Assembly (NCBI RefSeq): GCF_900141865.1
Contig: NZ_FQYW01000007.1
Coordinates: 1 to 64,000 of the forward strand
DNA from: Anaerovibrio lipolyticus DSM 3074
Lineage (GTDB): Bacteria; Bacillota; Negativicutes; Selenomonadales; Selenomonadaceae
Length of the DNA: 64,000 nt
Direction: 5' to 3'
The notes beneath the pieces are model-generated. The model saw nothing but the letters and a program-made list of their open reading frames with translations, made no database searches and had not been told where the DNA came from. This document shows positions 32,047-42,124 of the stretch, piece after piece (positions within the stretch are counted from its first letter, which is position 1; each line of letters begins with the position of its first letter). Made by a program: the position numbers and the translations under genes.

Positions 32047-34208
32047 ATATCTCTATCCTCCAATTCTGCTACATAATCATATAATTCGTATGCATCTATT
32101 ATTTCTGACATCAAACGATCTCCGTCATAATCATTTATTGCAAGTCTTTTAAATTCATTAATTCTATTTAATTCTTTTTTAACCAAAGATAAATCTGATG
32201 ACACTTCTTCTCTACCTAACATAGGTACTATATCCAACGGTCGAGGCAATGTAACAAAGTCATATATTGTCGCGTACCGTTTACCTGGAGCTTTTCTCAG
32301 TACACGTCCTCTACGCTGAATATACTCCTTTGGATTAGTAGTACTAGCCAAAATAAATGCTGTAGAGATTTGTGGTATATTAACCCCTTCATCCAAACAT
32401 TTTATTGCAACTAATGCCTGCAGCCTTTGTTGCTCAAAATCTCGAATGATATCATCCCTCTCTTCACTAGTTTCCTTTGCTGTAAACTGTGCAGTTCGCA
32501 TACCTAATTTAAAATTCAATAATCTTGAAATATAGTCAATCTGTCTTAAATCATCCTCTGGTTCATCGTCTAATAAAGACGTGTCATTAGTTGTTGTCGC
32601 ACCACAATAAACCAACATATCGTTGCATTCTTTATATGATCTATCCACCAATTCCAATAGTTTTTCTGCTTTTTCTGATGCTCCAGCAACTATCCGCGCT
32701 CGTTTCAACAAGAGTTTTTTCCCCTCGTCATTCAAACTACTAGTTCCATCTCGATGATGTATTATACATCGCGAAATTTTCTCAGATAGTGCCTTGTATT
32801 TTCCTAACTCCTCTGAATTTAAATAGACAACCACCGGATAGTAATAATATGAGGTTAGTTTATCTTCTTTTATTGCCCGTTCTAAATCGTATTCAATACA
32901 TTTCTTTCCAAAAAATGAGATAATATCCTCAGTCCCCGTGGGATCATTAAAACGTTCTATAGTTGCTGATAATGCCAATCTAAACGTATATTTCAAAGAT
33001 AATGTTTGTTTTAAATACTGTGCCCCAAAATTATGTGCCTCATCGACAATAAGTAAGCAGTTCATCTGGGCTATCTTTGAAATTTTATTCTGAAAGAACT
33101 GGCTCTGGAAAGTAGCATTCGTGATAACAACGCATATAAACTTCTTTACTTGCATTTCATAAGCAAATATGTCCTCTTTAATACGATTCTTATAATCTTT
33201 TTGTGGCGATTCACTATAAGCAATAATTGGTTTAACACCAAATTTTTCTACATCGACACTCCATTGATTTACTAAATGTTGAAAAGGACAAACTATGATA
33301 ACCGCCAGATGCTCAACAAATCTTGACAAATATGCAGCCGCACCAAGCGCAGTATATGTTTTTCCTGTTCCTGTTGCCATATCAAAAATTCCAGAAAATC
33401 TATTGTCTTTCCAACTTAAGATAGCTTCTTTTTGATAATCAAATAACTGAACATCATTTGGTATTACAAACTTATTTTGAATATCTTTCGACAAGTGTGA
33501 TACTTTTTGTTCTCTTTCTACAATAGCAATTGCCTCATCATATGAAGTATTTTTATATTTTTCTATTATCGCCTTGTTGACCTTGGGAAATGCTACTGTT
33601 TCCAGCTTTGGATCCTCATTGTTCCACATGGTCTCAAAACCATTAATTTTTTCGTTTACTCTAACAGCATCTGATGGTTTCCAAGAACAAAATACATCGA
33701 TTGTTTCATAGTTATATGAAATCGCCGTTTTAGTTTCATTCAATGAACCAGTAAACACAACCGTATTGCCATTATCATCAGCAATTATACCTAGCTTTTC
33801 GTGGTATATTCCTGGAGTTTTTAAGGTCGCTATTTTTATATCCAATACTCCATGAGCAATTAGATTAGCCAATAGATTTAAACGATTTTTAGACAACTCA
33901 TCAAACTTTTCTTCCAGACAGGCCAATAATTTTTCTTCAACAAGTTCCTTGCGTTTTCTATAACCTTCTGACATTGATTTGATGTCTTCCTCACTTAACC
34001 TAGGCGAAGCGATTATTTCAATTTTTCCATTGTTTTTTACAAAATCGACCAAACCTGGCACAATTAAAGACAAGGCCGTAGAGGAAAAGAACCCGACGGC
34101 CCTCCTATAGATGCACCCTTCCCTTAATAACGGCACATAAAAAGACCGAACCAAATCATCATAAAGGGATTTGTATTGAGTTTTTACTTCTATATCTGAC
34201 AACGCCAT
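32034..34208 (-). CDS. PLD-nuclease/superfamily 2 helicase fusion
   Basis: This 724-aa protein has an N-terminal phospholipase D-like domain with the HKD half-motif HEKLG at about 136 and GSLN at about 154, typical of restriction-type nucleases. A superfamily 2 helicase follows with Walker A ATGTGKT near 275, DEAH box VDEAHNF and motif VI QRRGRVLRKAPGK near 635. The same PLD-helicase type accompanies phosphorothioation and related defence systems. ATG 34208 has AGGTG eight bases upstream; a GTG nine bases earlier is less likely. It is probably the nuclease/translocase of an SspFGH-like module, although which Ssp letter it corresponds to cannot be fixed without comparison. Confidence 0.8.
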   Translation of the reverse strand: MALSDIEVKTQYKSLYDDLVRSFYVPLLREGCIYRRAVGFFSSTALSLIVPGLVDFVKNNGKIEIIASPRLSEEDIKSMSEGYRKRKELVEEKLLACLEEKFDELSKNRLNLLANLIAHGVLDIKIATLKTPGIYHEKLGIIADDNGNTVVFTGSLNETKTAISYNYETIDVFCSWKPSDAVRVNEKINGFETMWNNEDPKLETVAFPKVNKAIIEKYKNTSYDEAIAIVEREQKVSHLSKDIQNKFVIPNDVQLFDYQKEAILSWKDNRFSGIFDMATGTGKTYTALGAAAYLSRFVEHLAVIIVCPFQHLVNQWSVDVEKFGVKPIIAYSESPQKDYKNRIKEDIFAYEMQVKKFICVVITNATFQSQFFQNKISKIAQMNCLLIVDEAHNFGAQYLKQTLSLKYTFRLALSATIERFNDPTGTEDIISFFGKKCIEYDLERAIKEDKLTSYYYYPVVVYLNSEELGKYKALSEKISRCIIHHRDGTSSLNDEGKKLLLKRARIVAGASEKAEKLLELVDRSYKECNDMLVYCGATTTNDTSLLDDEPEDDLRQIDYISRLLNFKLGMRTAQFTAKETSEERDDIIRDFEQQRLQALVAIKCLDEGVNIPQISTAFILASTTNPKEYIQRRGRVLRKAPGKRYATIYDFVTLPRPLDIVPMLGREEVSSDLSLVKKELNRINEFKRLAINDYDGDRLMSEIIDAYELYDYVAELEDRDIWME

Positions 34209-34233
34209 ATTATTCACACCTAATAATATTTCA

Positions 34234-36411
34234 TCACGACAACGAAGGAATTAAAATATTAATATGCTGTTGAACTTTACCAACTAATTCATCATATCTT
34301 TGTGATAAAATTTTTCTGCAGGAAGCCTCAGAGGAAGTATCAAAGTCTCCATTCAAGCCTAACACTGATTTGGATGCATAATTTTTTATCCTTGGAGCAT
34401 AATCGGATAATTTGTCATCTGATATTGCCAAATTTTCTGCAGCTGTAATATATACAAAATTAACTGGAGAATTTAAGAAATAATCTTTTTTGCTTCTCAG
34501 TTTATCCTCCGAATTTTTTATCTTTTCATCCGGATATTTTAGCGATCCTAATGGAATAACATGGTGTTTTTCAAGTCTTTCTTCTGTAAATGGATTTATA
34601 GGCACATTTTTTTCAATTAATCCTTTATAGTTTTGTATCAAAAAGAATTGGCAAATTACGTCACGTAAAAACTCCTTAGGATAAATTCCAGTATCATCTG
34701 GCTTTTTTAACAGTAAAAATTCCTTTTCTGTAAAATAGCTAGCTTTAAAAATTTGATCGTACAATCCTTTAAGCCAAGCAATATCACCTTTTTCCAATAT
34801 TTCAATGAGATATCTTATAGAAGCAATTGTCCGTTCCGTCTGGTCTGTATTAAAATACCCCGAGAAAATGCTTATCCAATACCAGGCTTCTAGTAAGTCA
34901 TACGTTCTTTTTTCACTTCTATATTTTGAATTTAATAAAATATAAGCTACAACCACCAGCATTAACTTGTAATTAATATCCTTAACATTTCTAATACCGC
35001 ATCTCATCTGCATAAAGAACAATGCTTGGTCTAATGCATCACATACCTCTTCACATCTATCTCTTAAATCCTCTGCACTTATAGCAAGAATTTTTTCACG
35101 TTTAATCAAGGATATATTAAGCTTATCTGGATCAAAATCTTGGCAATAAGCAAACAAACTTATAACATCTAAATATGCTTCGATATAGGCACCAGATATT
35201 TCTTCATTTATCTTATCCAAACACCCCAAAGTTAAAGTAGCAGTATATTTATTGGAATTAATATAGCTTTTTACTTTTTCATCATTACTTAGATTGGCGC
35301 TATAAACCACATCTTCATAATTTCGTGGAGATTTTATATAACCAACCAGCTTATCATAGTAATTTTCATTACTAACACTAGCAAACTTTGCCATAATTAA
35401 TTCAAACGTACCAAGAGATACTCCACCTTTATTTAAATTTTCATAAATATTAATTGCTCTTGCACGATTATGATTATCTACTATTAACTGGTTAAGCTGT
35501 ATTCTATTGAGGCAAGACATCAAATAGCTTTTTAGATTCCCAACCCACATATTGCCTTGCTCTTTCAGTAAGTCTTGAAAGTCATCACGTTCTGCCATAC
35601 GGTCTTTGTCTGCAGCAAATTCCTGTATATCTTCTGTAATAATTGATTTTACAAAAGGTTCCTTTTCATCTTGTTCTAATGAATCATATTTAGATAGGAT
35701 TTCTAACTGAATATTATCTGCTATTCTGGTCAATATTTGATTTAGCCAAGCATCATTGTTCCCTGTAAGCAAATAAAGTGGTACTAAATATTCATCTCCT
35801 GCACTACAGTAATTTACCAATTCGCTCTTAGGAGACTGCGGATTTTTAAATGGATTAAAGCATTCCGCACCATCTTTAGTAAAATTTATGATTTTTATTG
35901 CCTCATATATTTCATCTGCCAAAAAATTTGGCTCATCCTTTTCGGCATCCTTCCATGGCAAATCTAACCCTCTAGCATTGAATAAATCTGCCACAGCTCC
36001 ATCCGAAGTACTGTATTTAGGTATTCTTAGAAAAAATCTTCTCTTCAGTGCATTTTGATTTATTAAATTACTTGGTTTACCAGCCATATCAAATACAACA
36101 TTGGAAAAAGCATTGGTCAATACAGTTACTCTTTGCTGACCGTCTAGCAGTGCCTTAATTTCCCCTGTAATATCTAATTCCTGACTTGTCTTTCTCTCCT
36201 TACATCCGATTTGTTTATACGCATAATCCTTTGAATCACTTTTTAATAAAAGAATACTGCCTACAGGCATTTTTGCTAATACCGAAGCGACTAATTTGGC
36301 TTGCTTTTCCTCTTCTTTCCAAACAAATTTACGTTGGAAATCCGGCAATAAAATCTCTTTTGACGTGATTTTATCAATAACTTTACTTAATGCTTCTACG
36401 CATGTTTCCAT
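34234..36411 (-). CDS. sspE: DUF262/HNH restriction effector (SspE-like)
   Basis: This 725-aa protein has an N-terminal DUF262 domain with LPDFQRKFVW at 22-31 and the DGQQR motif at 90-94, thought to bind and hydrolyse nucleotides. The C-terminal DUF1524-type HNH nickase has HHVIP near 616-620 and NSPVNFVYITAAENL near 647-661. SspE senses phosphorothioate on self DNA and damages invading DNA; GmrSD enzymes share this architecture and attack modified phage DNA. Position immediately after the cysteine desulfurase in the same operon makes SspE the better reading. ATG 36411 has GGGGGT upstream. Confidence 0.78.
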   Translation of the reverse strand: METCVEALSKVIDKITSKEILLPDFQRKFVWKEEEKQAKLVASVLAKMPVGSILLLKSDSKDYAYKQIGCKERKTSQELDITGEIKALLDGQQRVTVLTNAFSNVVFDMAGKPSNLINQNALKRRFFLRIPKYSTSDGAVADLFNARGLDLPWKDAEKDEPNFLADEIYEAIKIINFTKDGAECFNPFKNPQSPKSELVNYCSAGDEYLVPLYLLTGNNDAWLNQILTRIADNIQLEILSKYDSLEQDEKEPFVKSIITEDIQEFAADKDRMAERDDFQDLLKEQGNMWVGNLKSYLMSCLNRIQLNQLIVDNHNRARAINIYENLNKGGVSLGTFELIMAKFASVSNENYYDKLVGYIKSPRNYEDVVYSANLSNDEKVKSYINSNKYTATLTLGCLDKINEEISGAYIEAYLDVISLFAYCQDFDPDKLNISLIKREKILAISAEDLRDRCEEVCDALDQALFFMQMRCGIRNVKDINYKLMLVVVAYILLNSKYRSEKRTYDLLEAWYWISIFSGYFNTDQTERTIASIRYLIEILEKGDIAWLKGLYDQIFKASYFTEKEFLLLKKPDDTGIYPKEFLRDVICQFFLIQNYKGLIEKNVPINPFTEERLEKHHVIPLGSLKYPDEKIKNSEDKLRSKKDYFLNSPVNFVYITAAENLAISDDKLSDYAPRIKNYASKSVLGLNGDFDTSSEASCRKILSQRYDELVGKVQQHINILIPSLS

Positions 36412-36442
36412 TTAAATACCCCCGTAACAAATAATATATCCC

Positions 36443-37582
36443 CTACAAATTATCCCCTATATAATCCAATGCATCCCGCAGCTTCTGGAAGTCCTCATCA
36501 CTAGTAAAATACCCTACACTCAACCGAATAGTTCCAGCTGGGAAGGTCCCCAAAAACTTATGGGCATATGGTGCACATTGGAGTCCTGTCCGGACATCTA
36601 TCCCCAAACGATCGAAAATAGATGCTGCACTGTCGCTGCTGATACCATCTATCAACATTGAAACAACACCCACATATTCACAATCTGGATTTATACCAAC
36701 AAGCTGGATAAATTCATATTCCCCTAATATATCCAGCAACTTTCCCCTATTGATTTGTTCCAACTTATGAATATGTTCAATGCCCGTTTCTTTTAACCAA
36801 GTCAACGCCGCATGAAGCCCAGCTATACCCCAGGCATTCATGGTTCCCATTTCATAACGGCTAGGCAACTCTCTTGGCATATCTTGATTAGCTGAGTCAA
36901 CACCTGTTCCACCATATATCACCGGAGTTAATGCAATATTTGGATTAAGTAAAAATCCTGAAATCCCCGTTGGTCCATAAAGAGTTTTATGACCTGCAAA
37001 AACGGCACAATCACAGTTCAAATTCCCAAGATCTGTGTCTATTAACCCTGCTGTCTGTGACATATCCAACACGTTCACAGCTTGGTATTTCTTTGACAAG
37101 GAAAATATTTCATCAGCAGGAGCAACCAAGCCAAAAACATTACTGGCATGGGATACTATCACCACATCTGGTTTTACTTCAGAAAATTGATAACCAATTC
37201 GTTCTAAATCATAAGTATAATCATGTTTTACTTTTAGCTCCTGTACCTTCAGTTCATACATTTTCCCCAAACCATGCAGAACTCTGGTTACAGCGTTATG
37301 TTCAAAAGGTGTTATATAGATATTTTTCCTTCCAGAAACCACTAGCCCTTGGATAATCATATTTAAAGCTAACGTCGCTGTCGGTGTAAAAATCACCTCA
37401 TGATTATGAGTATGAAAAAGCTCCTTAAGTAAGCTTCGAGTATCAGATATCAATTTCCCCACTGATTTTGCTCCGCCGCCCCTATCGCTACTGCCAACAT
37501 ATTGACTTCCAAAATCAGCCATAGCTTTATATACGCACTCAGGTTTAGGATATGTAGTTGCCGCATTATTAAAGTAGGCCAT
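36443..37582 (-). CDS. sspA: Cysteine desulfurase (SspA/DndA-like)
   Basis: This 379-aa PLP enzyme removes sulfur from L-cysteine as a persulfide. MAYFNNAATTYPKP is the family N-terminus, the PLP Lys lies in AGHKTLYGPTG, and the catalytic Cys in RTGLQCAPYAHK near residue 325. It belongs to the NifS/SufS-type desulfurases. ATG 37582 follows GGAGGG; a TTG at 37597 is not needed. It is embedded among DUF4007, ATPase and PAPS-reductase-like genes, so it most likely supplies sulfur for DNA backbone phosphorothioation rather than for iron-sulfur clusters. Confidence 0.85.
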   Translation of the reverse strand: MAYFNNAATTYPKPECVYKAMADFGSQYVGSSDRGGGAKSVGKLISDTRSLLKELFHTHNHEVIFTPTATLALNMIIQGLVVSGRKNIYITPFEHNAVTRVLHGLGKMYELKVQELKVKHDYTYDLERIGYQFSEVKPDVVIVSHASNVFGLVAPADEIFSLSKKYQAVNVLDMSQTAGLIDTDLGNLNCDCAVFAGHKTLYGPTGISGFLLNPNIALTPVIYGGTGVDSANQDMPRELPSRYEMGTMNAWGIAGLHAALTWLKETGIEHIHKLEQINRGKLLDILGEYEFIQLVGINPDCEYVGVVSMLIDGISSDSAASIFDRLGIDVRTGLQCAPYAHKFLGTFPAGTIRLSVGYFTSDEDFQKLRDALDYIGDNL

Positions 37583-37600
37583 CCTACTTCCCTCCAACGA

Positions 37601-40600
37601 TTAACATAATTTTTTTAATATTTCAGCCAACACCTGGCGTTTTTCTTGCTCACTAATAGACTGCCCCATAGCGTCTATGTTTGCTTCAATACTATTAAGA
37701 AGCAACTTTGCTCGCGGAGAATAATCCACCGTAGCAAAGCGACGACGTTGCGTTTTGCCCTTATCATTTACAAAGGAAAATTCAAAGCCTTCCTGTAACT
37801 CATCAGAATCTGCATCATTAAAAGGCTTGGCAACAAAGTTTTCAGCGCTTAACTTATATTGCGACACTCGCTCACTGAATAATGAAAAAGTATTTTTATC
37901 CCAATCATTAAACCGTAATCCAGTAGTCATTCTCGCTATATGCAATAACCAGTCAGCCTCACTAAAATCTTCCTGCTGACAAAGTTCCAAAAATTTTTCT
38001 GTCCCATCAGCAAAGCTTTCTTCCAGCACTCCATTTGGAAGTGTCTCACACCAATCCAGCATTATAGACTGCAGCGATGCTCTTTTAGGCTGGCTTTTAC
38101 CAAATGTCTGCCGCAGATAGCCGCCAATGGCTTGAATTAAGGTTGGTACTGCTTCATCAAATAACCTTTTGGCATCATTAATAAGCTGAATCAATTCGTT
38201 ATTTTTGGATATATCTATACCTACACTCCGAGGAATTTTTTGAAACAGTAAGTCATTCGCACTTTGCATGCCTTTTATGTTTTTGATAATTTGCAGATAT
38301 TCACGCTTTACAGTATTCCCACTAACCGTTACCGTTAGTTCTTTGGCATACTTAGGCAATGACAAATACCAACCATACATCCCCCTAGCCACATGTTCAA
38401 ACAAATCTCCGTTAGTAGCTGCAGCAGGTATATAATCAGCAAAAATATCTTCTAGCCCTTTTATATATTTTTCCTTATCCTCTGACCAATCAATACGCTC
38501 CAGATAAAACTTCTCTGGTTCCACATTAATTTGTTGCAAAATATCAGCACTTATATCCACTGGAGTTTTTTCATCATAAATAATGATTCGTCCCTGATAA
38601 ATGTGTAATGCCACAGCAATATAAATTGGAATTACGCCCCGGCGAAGGCCAATTTTTCCAATAGGTCCCATGAGTTTTTGATACAATTCATTGAAAGATT
38701 TCGGATTTCCGGTTCCAGCCCCATCAATAAAGCTATATATGGTTTTCATAACACCATTTATTTTTTCATCTGCAGAAAATTTATTCAGAGTCCAAACATC
38801 ATCATTGTTTGACAATAACCCCGTATTCATAATGGTGCTACGCATAATGGATACTTCCTGTCCAAAACCACTTAACCCCAGCTCTGACTCCACATCTTTT
38901 CGTAAAATTGCTGTCAACACCTTATGAAGGCTATTTAGGGCAGTAGAAGTAATTTCATTTTTATTAATAACCTCATTATTTATAACTGGTGTATCAGAAT
39001 ATATCTTATGACAAATATTTGACATCAACTCCGATAACTGGGACTTACGATAAAACTTCTGCTTCTCACCTAAATAATAAAAGCTAACTGTCTTATTTTC
39101 CGGTCTCGTATACCCCTGCAAAAAGTCCTTTACCATGGCATACAAGTCATCATAAATCAGATCATATTCGCCGTATAGCACTTCATCCCCTACAGCTGCC
39201 TCCCTAAGCTGGTGGACAACATGCAATTCAATAATTTTATCTCTTATAGATAAATATTGATGAGGTAATGCAAATATTATTCTCTCTGCATTTTGGGTAG
39301 AGGATTCAATTATGTCTTTTGCTATCTCAATTTCTTCCTCTGATTCCCCCAGTACAGCATAAATTACTCCGTCTGCTGGGATATTTTCACTTTTTATATG
39401 CCAATTTACTTCATCTGTAACATCAGATGCATTAATAAATTCCACCGCAAAAAAGCGCGTCATTTCCTTATCATCGTTATAACGAGAAGGATACATGTAG
39501 CGGTCAAAATTTAAAGTGTTCAATATTTCTTTAATATCTGCATGAGCATTGGCTTCCTTGCCATTGGAGATCTGGGCATAAATATTTATTCCTGATGCTT
39601 TTTTCAGGCACAAATATCCATTGCTGCGTTTCAAATAAATTACATATTCCTTAGCGATTAAATCATCTATGGCACGATCTATTTCTGAAAGTGTATAATC
39701 CTTTTCCAGTATGTGCTGTATTTCTTCCTTGGTAGGAGGTAAAGCATCATATTGCTCAAGCATATAAATCATTGCCAAAATCTTAACGATTTTGGGCTGG
39801 ATTTCACTATCGGATATTTTGGGCAATATATTTTTGGCCAGTTCATAATTCTTGCCAATGGTTCCAGTATTAACTTCCTTTTCCAATAATGGCTGGAAAT
39901 AATCATAGATATAATCTGGGGTTATCAGGAAAAATTTTTCATCACTATGTAGTTTTAAATATTCTTGTAAGGTGTTATGACTATTTGCCGACAAGAATGT
40001 AAATAACGTCCGTTCATTCTGTGCCACCCGTTCTGAAAGTCTTGGCAATATAAACAGGGAAGATGGATGTAAAGGATACGCTCCTTGTAGTACATTCAAG
40101 ACATTATCAACAGGAATATCCCTGAACATTTCATGATCTTTATATGTTTTTTCTAACTCGGCAAATACACTGTTATTTTTCTTAACAAACTTCTGCCATT
40201 TTACTTGATCCTTTTGGATGACTGTGTCGATTATCTCATATGTTTGAATATATTCATCACTAAAATGAGTGTGCTTAAAACGCTCAGATACTCCACGCCA
40301 GCCATCAGTCTTTTGTTTTGGCAATTGGTCAATATAATTGGCAATTTCCTTGTGGGATATCAACAACAAATGCATTTGTTCTTTGCCACTGCGATTGCAT
40401 TTTTCCGCAAAATCCTGCAGTTGCTTTGTATCGCTAACTGAAGCAGCCTTTATATTAGCCTCCAAAAACTTGCTAAACTCATCGTATACAACAAAGAGAC
40501 CTGTATATCCCTTTTGCTTTATACTTTTAAGTACACTTTCATAAAGCTCTGCCACATCAAAACCCAGGAATGGATTAAAAACACTACCCGCCGTCAAATT

Positions 40601-41206
40601 AGGATATATCTTTTCAAATTCCTCATAAGCAGTTATGTCAAAGGACTCCAATCGTTCTATAAAATCCTGTCCTGTTGACTTAATGCCGTTTACAAATTGC
40701 TGATAAGTATCCGGAAATTCTGTCTGCCATTTATTAATACATCTTACTGCAGCTTTATAATTGGTTTCAGGCATAACATTGAGCAAGTCCTCATCCTTCA
40801 ATGTACGCTCCAACGCCAATAAAAACGCTTGTGAAATACTACTGCTACTTCCAGATATTATTACAGGTAATAATTTTTTATTGCTTTCATAATATCCATC
40901 AATTAATATTTTTAAATTGGCTCTTTCCTCTAACTTAGGTAATAAATGAATAAATTTATTAAGATCCTTTTTTAACAACAAGGACAATAAAGCTAAGACC
41001 ATATGGGATTTTCCTTTACCATAAGGCCCTATAAGAACCCTTGCCCGCTCTGTGCCGTTATCATCCGTCGATTTTATCACATCTTCTATAAAATCTAACG
41101 CAGCATTGGCTGGAATATAATTTTCGATTTTTTCCATGTGGTGCAAATCATAAACCAAATTTACAGAATTCTGAAACCCTGCTGCTATTTTTATCATATC
41201 TTTCAT
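37601..41206 (-). CDS. sspC: Large P-loop ATPase of the Ssp modification core (SspC-like)
   Basis: This 1201-aa protein has Walker A GPYGKGKSH at about residues 60-68 and a long helical body, with VYDEFSKFLEA (about 245) as Walker B. It resembles the large ATPases of BREX-like (BrxC) and phosphorothioation systems. It lies between the DUF4007 and cysteine desulfurase genes with gaps of 11 and 18 bases, which matches an SspC role. It presumably powers handling of DNA during modification. Its exact family should be checked by profile search. Confidence 0.75.
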   Translation of the reverse strand: MKDMIKIAAGFQNSVNLVYDLHHMEKIENYIPANAALDFIEDVIKSTDDNGTERARVLIGPYGKGKSHMVLALLSLLLKKDLNKFIHLLPKLEERANLKILIDGYYESNKKLLPVIISGSSSSISQAFLLALERTLKDEDLLNVMPETNYKAAVRCINKWQTEFPDTYQQFVNGIKSTGQDFIERLESFDITAYEEFEKIYPNLTAGSVFNPFLGFDVAELYESVLKSIKQKGYTGLFVVYDEFSKFLEANIKAASVSDTKQLQDFAEKCNRSGKEQMHLLLISHKEIANYIDQLPKQKTDGWRGVSERFKHTHFSDEYIQTYEIIDTVIQKDQVKWQKFVKKNNSVFAELEKTYKDHEMFRDIPVDNVLNVLQGAYPLHPSSLFILPRLSERVAQNERTLFTFLSANSHNTLQEYLKLHSDEKFFLITPDYIYDYFQPLLEKEVNTGTIGKNYELAKNILPKISDSEIQPKIVKILAMIYMLEQYDALPPTKEEIQHILEKDYTLSEIDRAIDDLIAKEYVIYLKRSNGYLCLKKASGINIYAQISNGKEANAHADIKEILNTLNFDRYMYPSRYNDDKEMTRFFAVEFINASDVTDEVNWHIKSENIPADGVIYAVLGESEEEIEIAKDIIESSTQNAERIIFALPHQYLSIRDKIIELHVVHQLREAAVGDEVLYGEYDLIYDDLYAMVKDFLQGYTRPENKTVSFYYLGEKQKFYRKSQLSELMSNICHKIYSDTPVINNEVINKNEITSTALNSLHKVLTAILRKDVESELGLSGFGQEVSIMRSTIMNTGLLSNNDDVWTLNKFSADEKINGVMKTIYSFIDGAGTGNPKSFNELYQKLMGPIGKIGLRRGVIPIYIAVALHIYQGRIIIYDEKTPVDISADILQQINVEPEKFYLERIDWSEDKEKYIKGLEDIFADYIPAAATNGDLFEHVARGMYGWYLSLPKYAKELTVTVSGNTVKREYLQIIKNIKGMQSANDLLFQKIPRSVGIDISKNNELIQLINDAKRLFDEAVPTLIQAIGGYLRQTFGKSQPKRASLQSIMLDWCETLPNGVLEESFADGTEKFLELCQQEDFSEADWLLHIARMTTGLRFNDWDKNTFSLFSERVSQYKLSAENFVAKPFNDADSDELQEGFEFSFVNDKGKTQRRRFATVDYSPRAKLLLNSIEANIDAMGQSISEQEKRQVLAEILKKLC

Positions 41207-41217
41207 ACTTCACCTTT

Positions 41218-42108
41218 TTAATCTTTCTCTAGATCCTGATAGTACTGGTTAACACATTCCAATGCTGATTTTTCTGTCAGAATTTTAACCACATCCAAAC
41301 CAGCGGTCCGAATTATTTTAATTTCTCCTAATAATTCAATGCGCCGTAGTACATCCAGTAGAGAAATCATATCCATATTAAACGCTCTTCCAAGGCTTTT
41401 TTCATCATTAAGAATCTTAGAAATATCAATTTCTCTCTGTCCTTCATGGGCATTTAGAATTATGGCCAATGCAATATGCGGTGGCAACATAGAAGTTAAA
41501 AGCATTGCCTTACGGTACAGCTTTTTCTCTTTATTGGCAATATCCACCAAACCAAGCTCTCCCAAAGGACAAGCAATATTATTTTCTGGAGAAGTATGCC
41601 TGGTATTAGTCTTATACCTTGGTAAATATGTGTTGATAATGCAATTAAAATCATCTTGATAAGAGCGATCGGCTGCTGCCTCCCCTGCATTCTCCATTAA
41701 TACATAGTTTTTCAACCCTTGAACGAAATCTTCTCTAGTAAATTCCTGCATTTTAAAAAGATAAAAGAAATAATACCAGGAAGTGGCCAATTCGCTATTA
41801 CTAACTAATTGCCATTGGATTAAAGCCAAGGTTCCCTGTTCTTCCAGATAACGGTCCCTATCAAATATAATTTGACCTACATCAGTAAATTTTTGAGTTC
41901 GTTTGCCACTTTTTGGTTCCTCGGTAAGGCCAGTCGCCTGCATCCAATAACGCAAAGATTTGACCATGTTAGAGCCAATCCCCAGCCTATCCATTGGCTT
42001 AGGGTCCTTGGTGACAAACACATCATCATATTTGCTAACATATTTCATTCCCTTACTAAGCCAACCCTTACGGATAAAAAAAGTTTCATGGCTCCTAAAC
42101 TTCATCAT
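41218..42108 (-). CDS. sspB: DUF4007 protein (SspB-like DNA nickase)
   Basis: This 296-aa protein starts with KFRSHETFFIRKGWLSKG and contains DRLGIGSNMVKSLRYWMQATGL and KRTQKFTDVGQIIFD, which together define DUF4007. In characterised Ssp systems the DUF4007 protein nicks DNA at the site that receives sulfur on one strand. It starts 16 bases after the PAPS-reductase-like gene and is followed after 11 bases by the large ATPase. ATG 42108 and 42105 are both possible; GAGG lies upstream. Confidence 0.88.
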   Translation of the reverse strand: MMKFRSHETFFIRKGWLSKGMKYVSKYDDVFVTKDPKPMDRLGIGSNMVKSLRYWMQATGLTEEPKSGKRTQKFTDVGQIIFDRDRYLEEQGTLALIQWQLVSNSELATSWYYFFYLFKMQEFTREDFVQGLKNYVLMENAGEAAADRSYQDDFNCIINTYLPRYKTNTRHTSPENNIACPLGELGLVDIANKEKKLYRKAMLLTSMLPPHIALAIILNAHEGQREIDISKILNDEKSLGRAFNMDMISLLDVLRRIELLGEIKIIRTAGLDVVKILTEKSALECVNQYYQDLEKD

Positions 42109-42124
42109 TAAAACCTCACATTAC

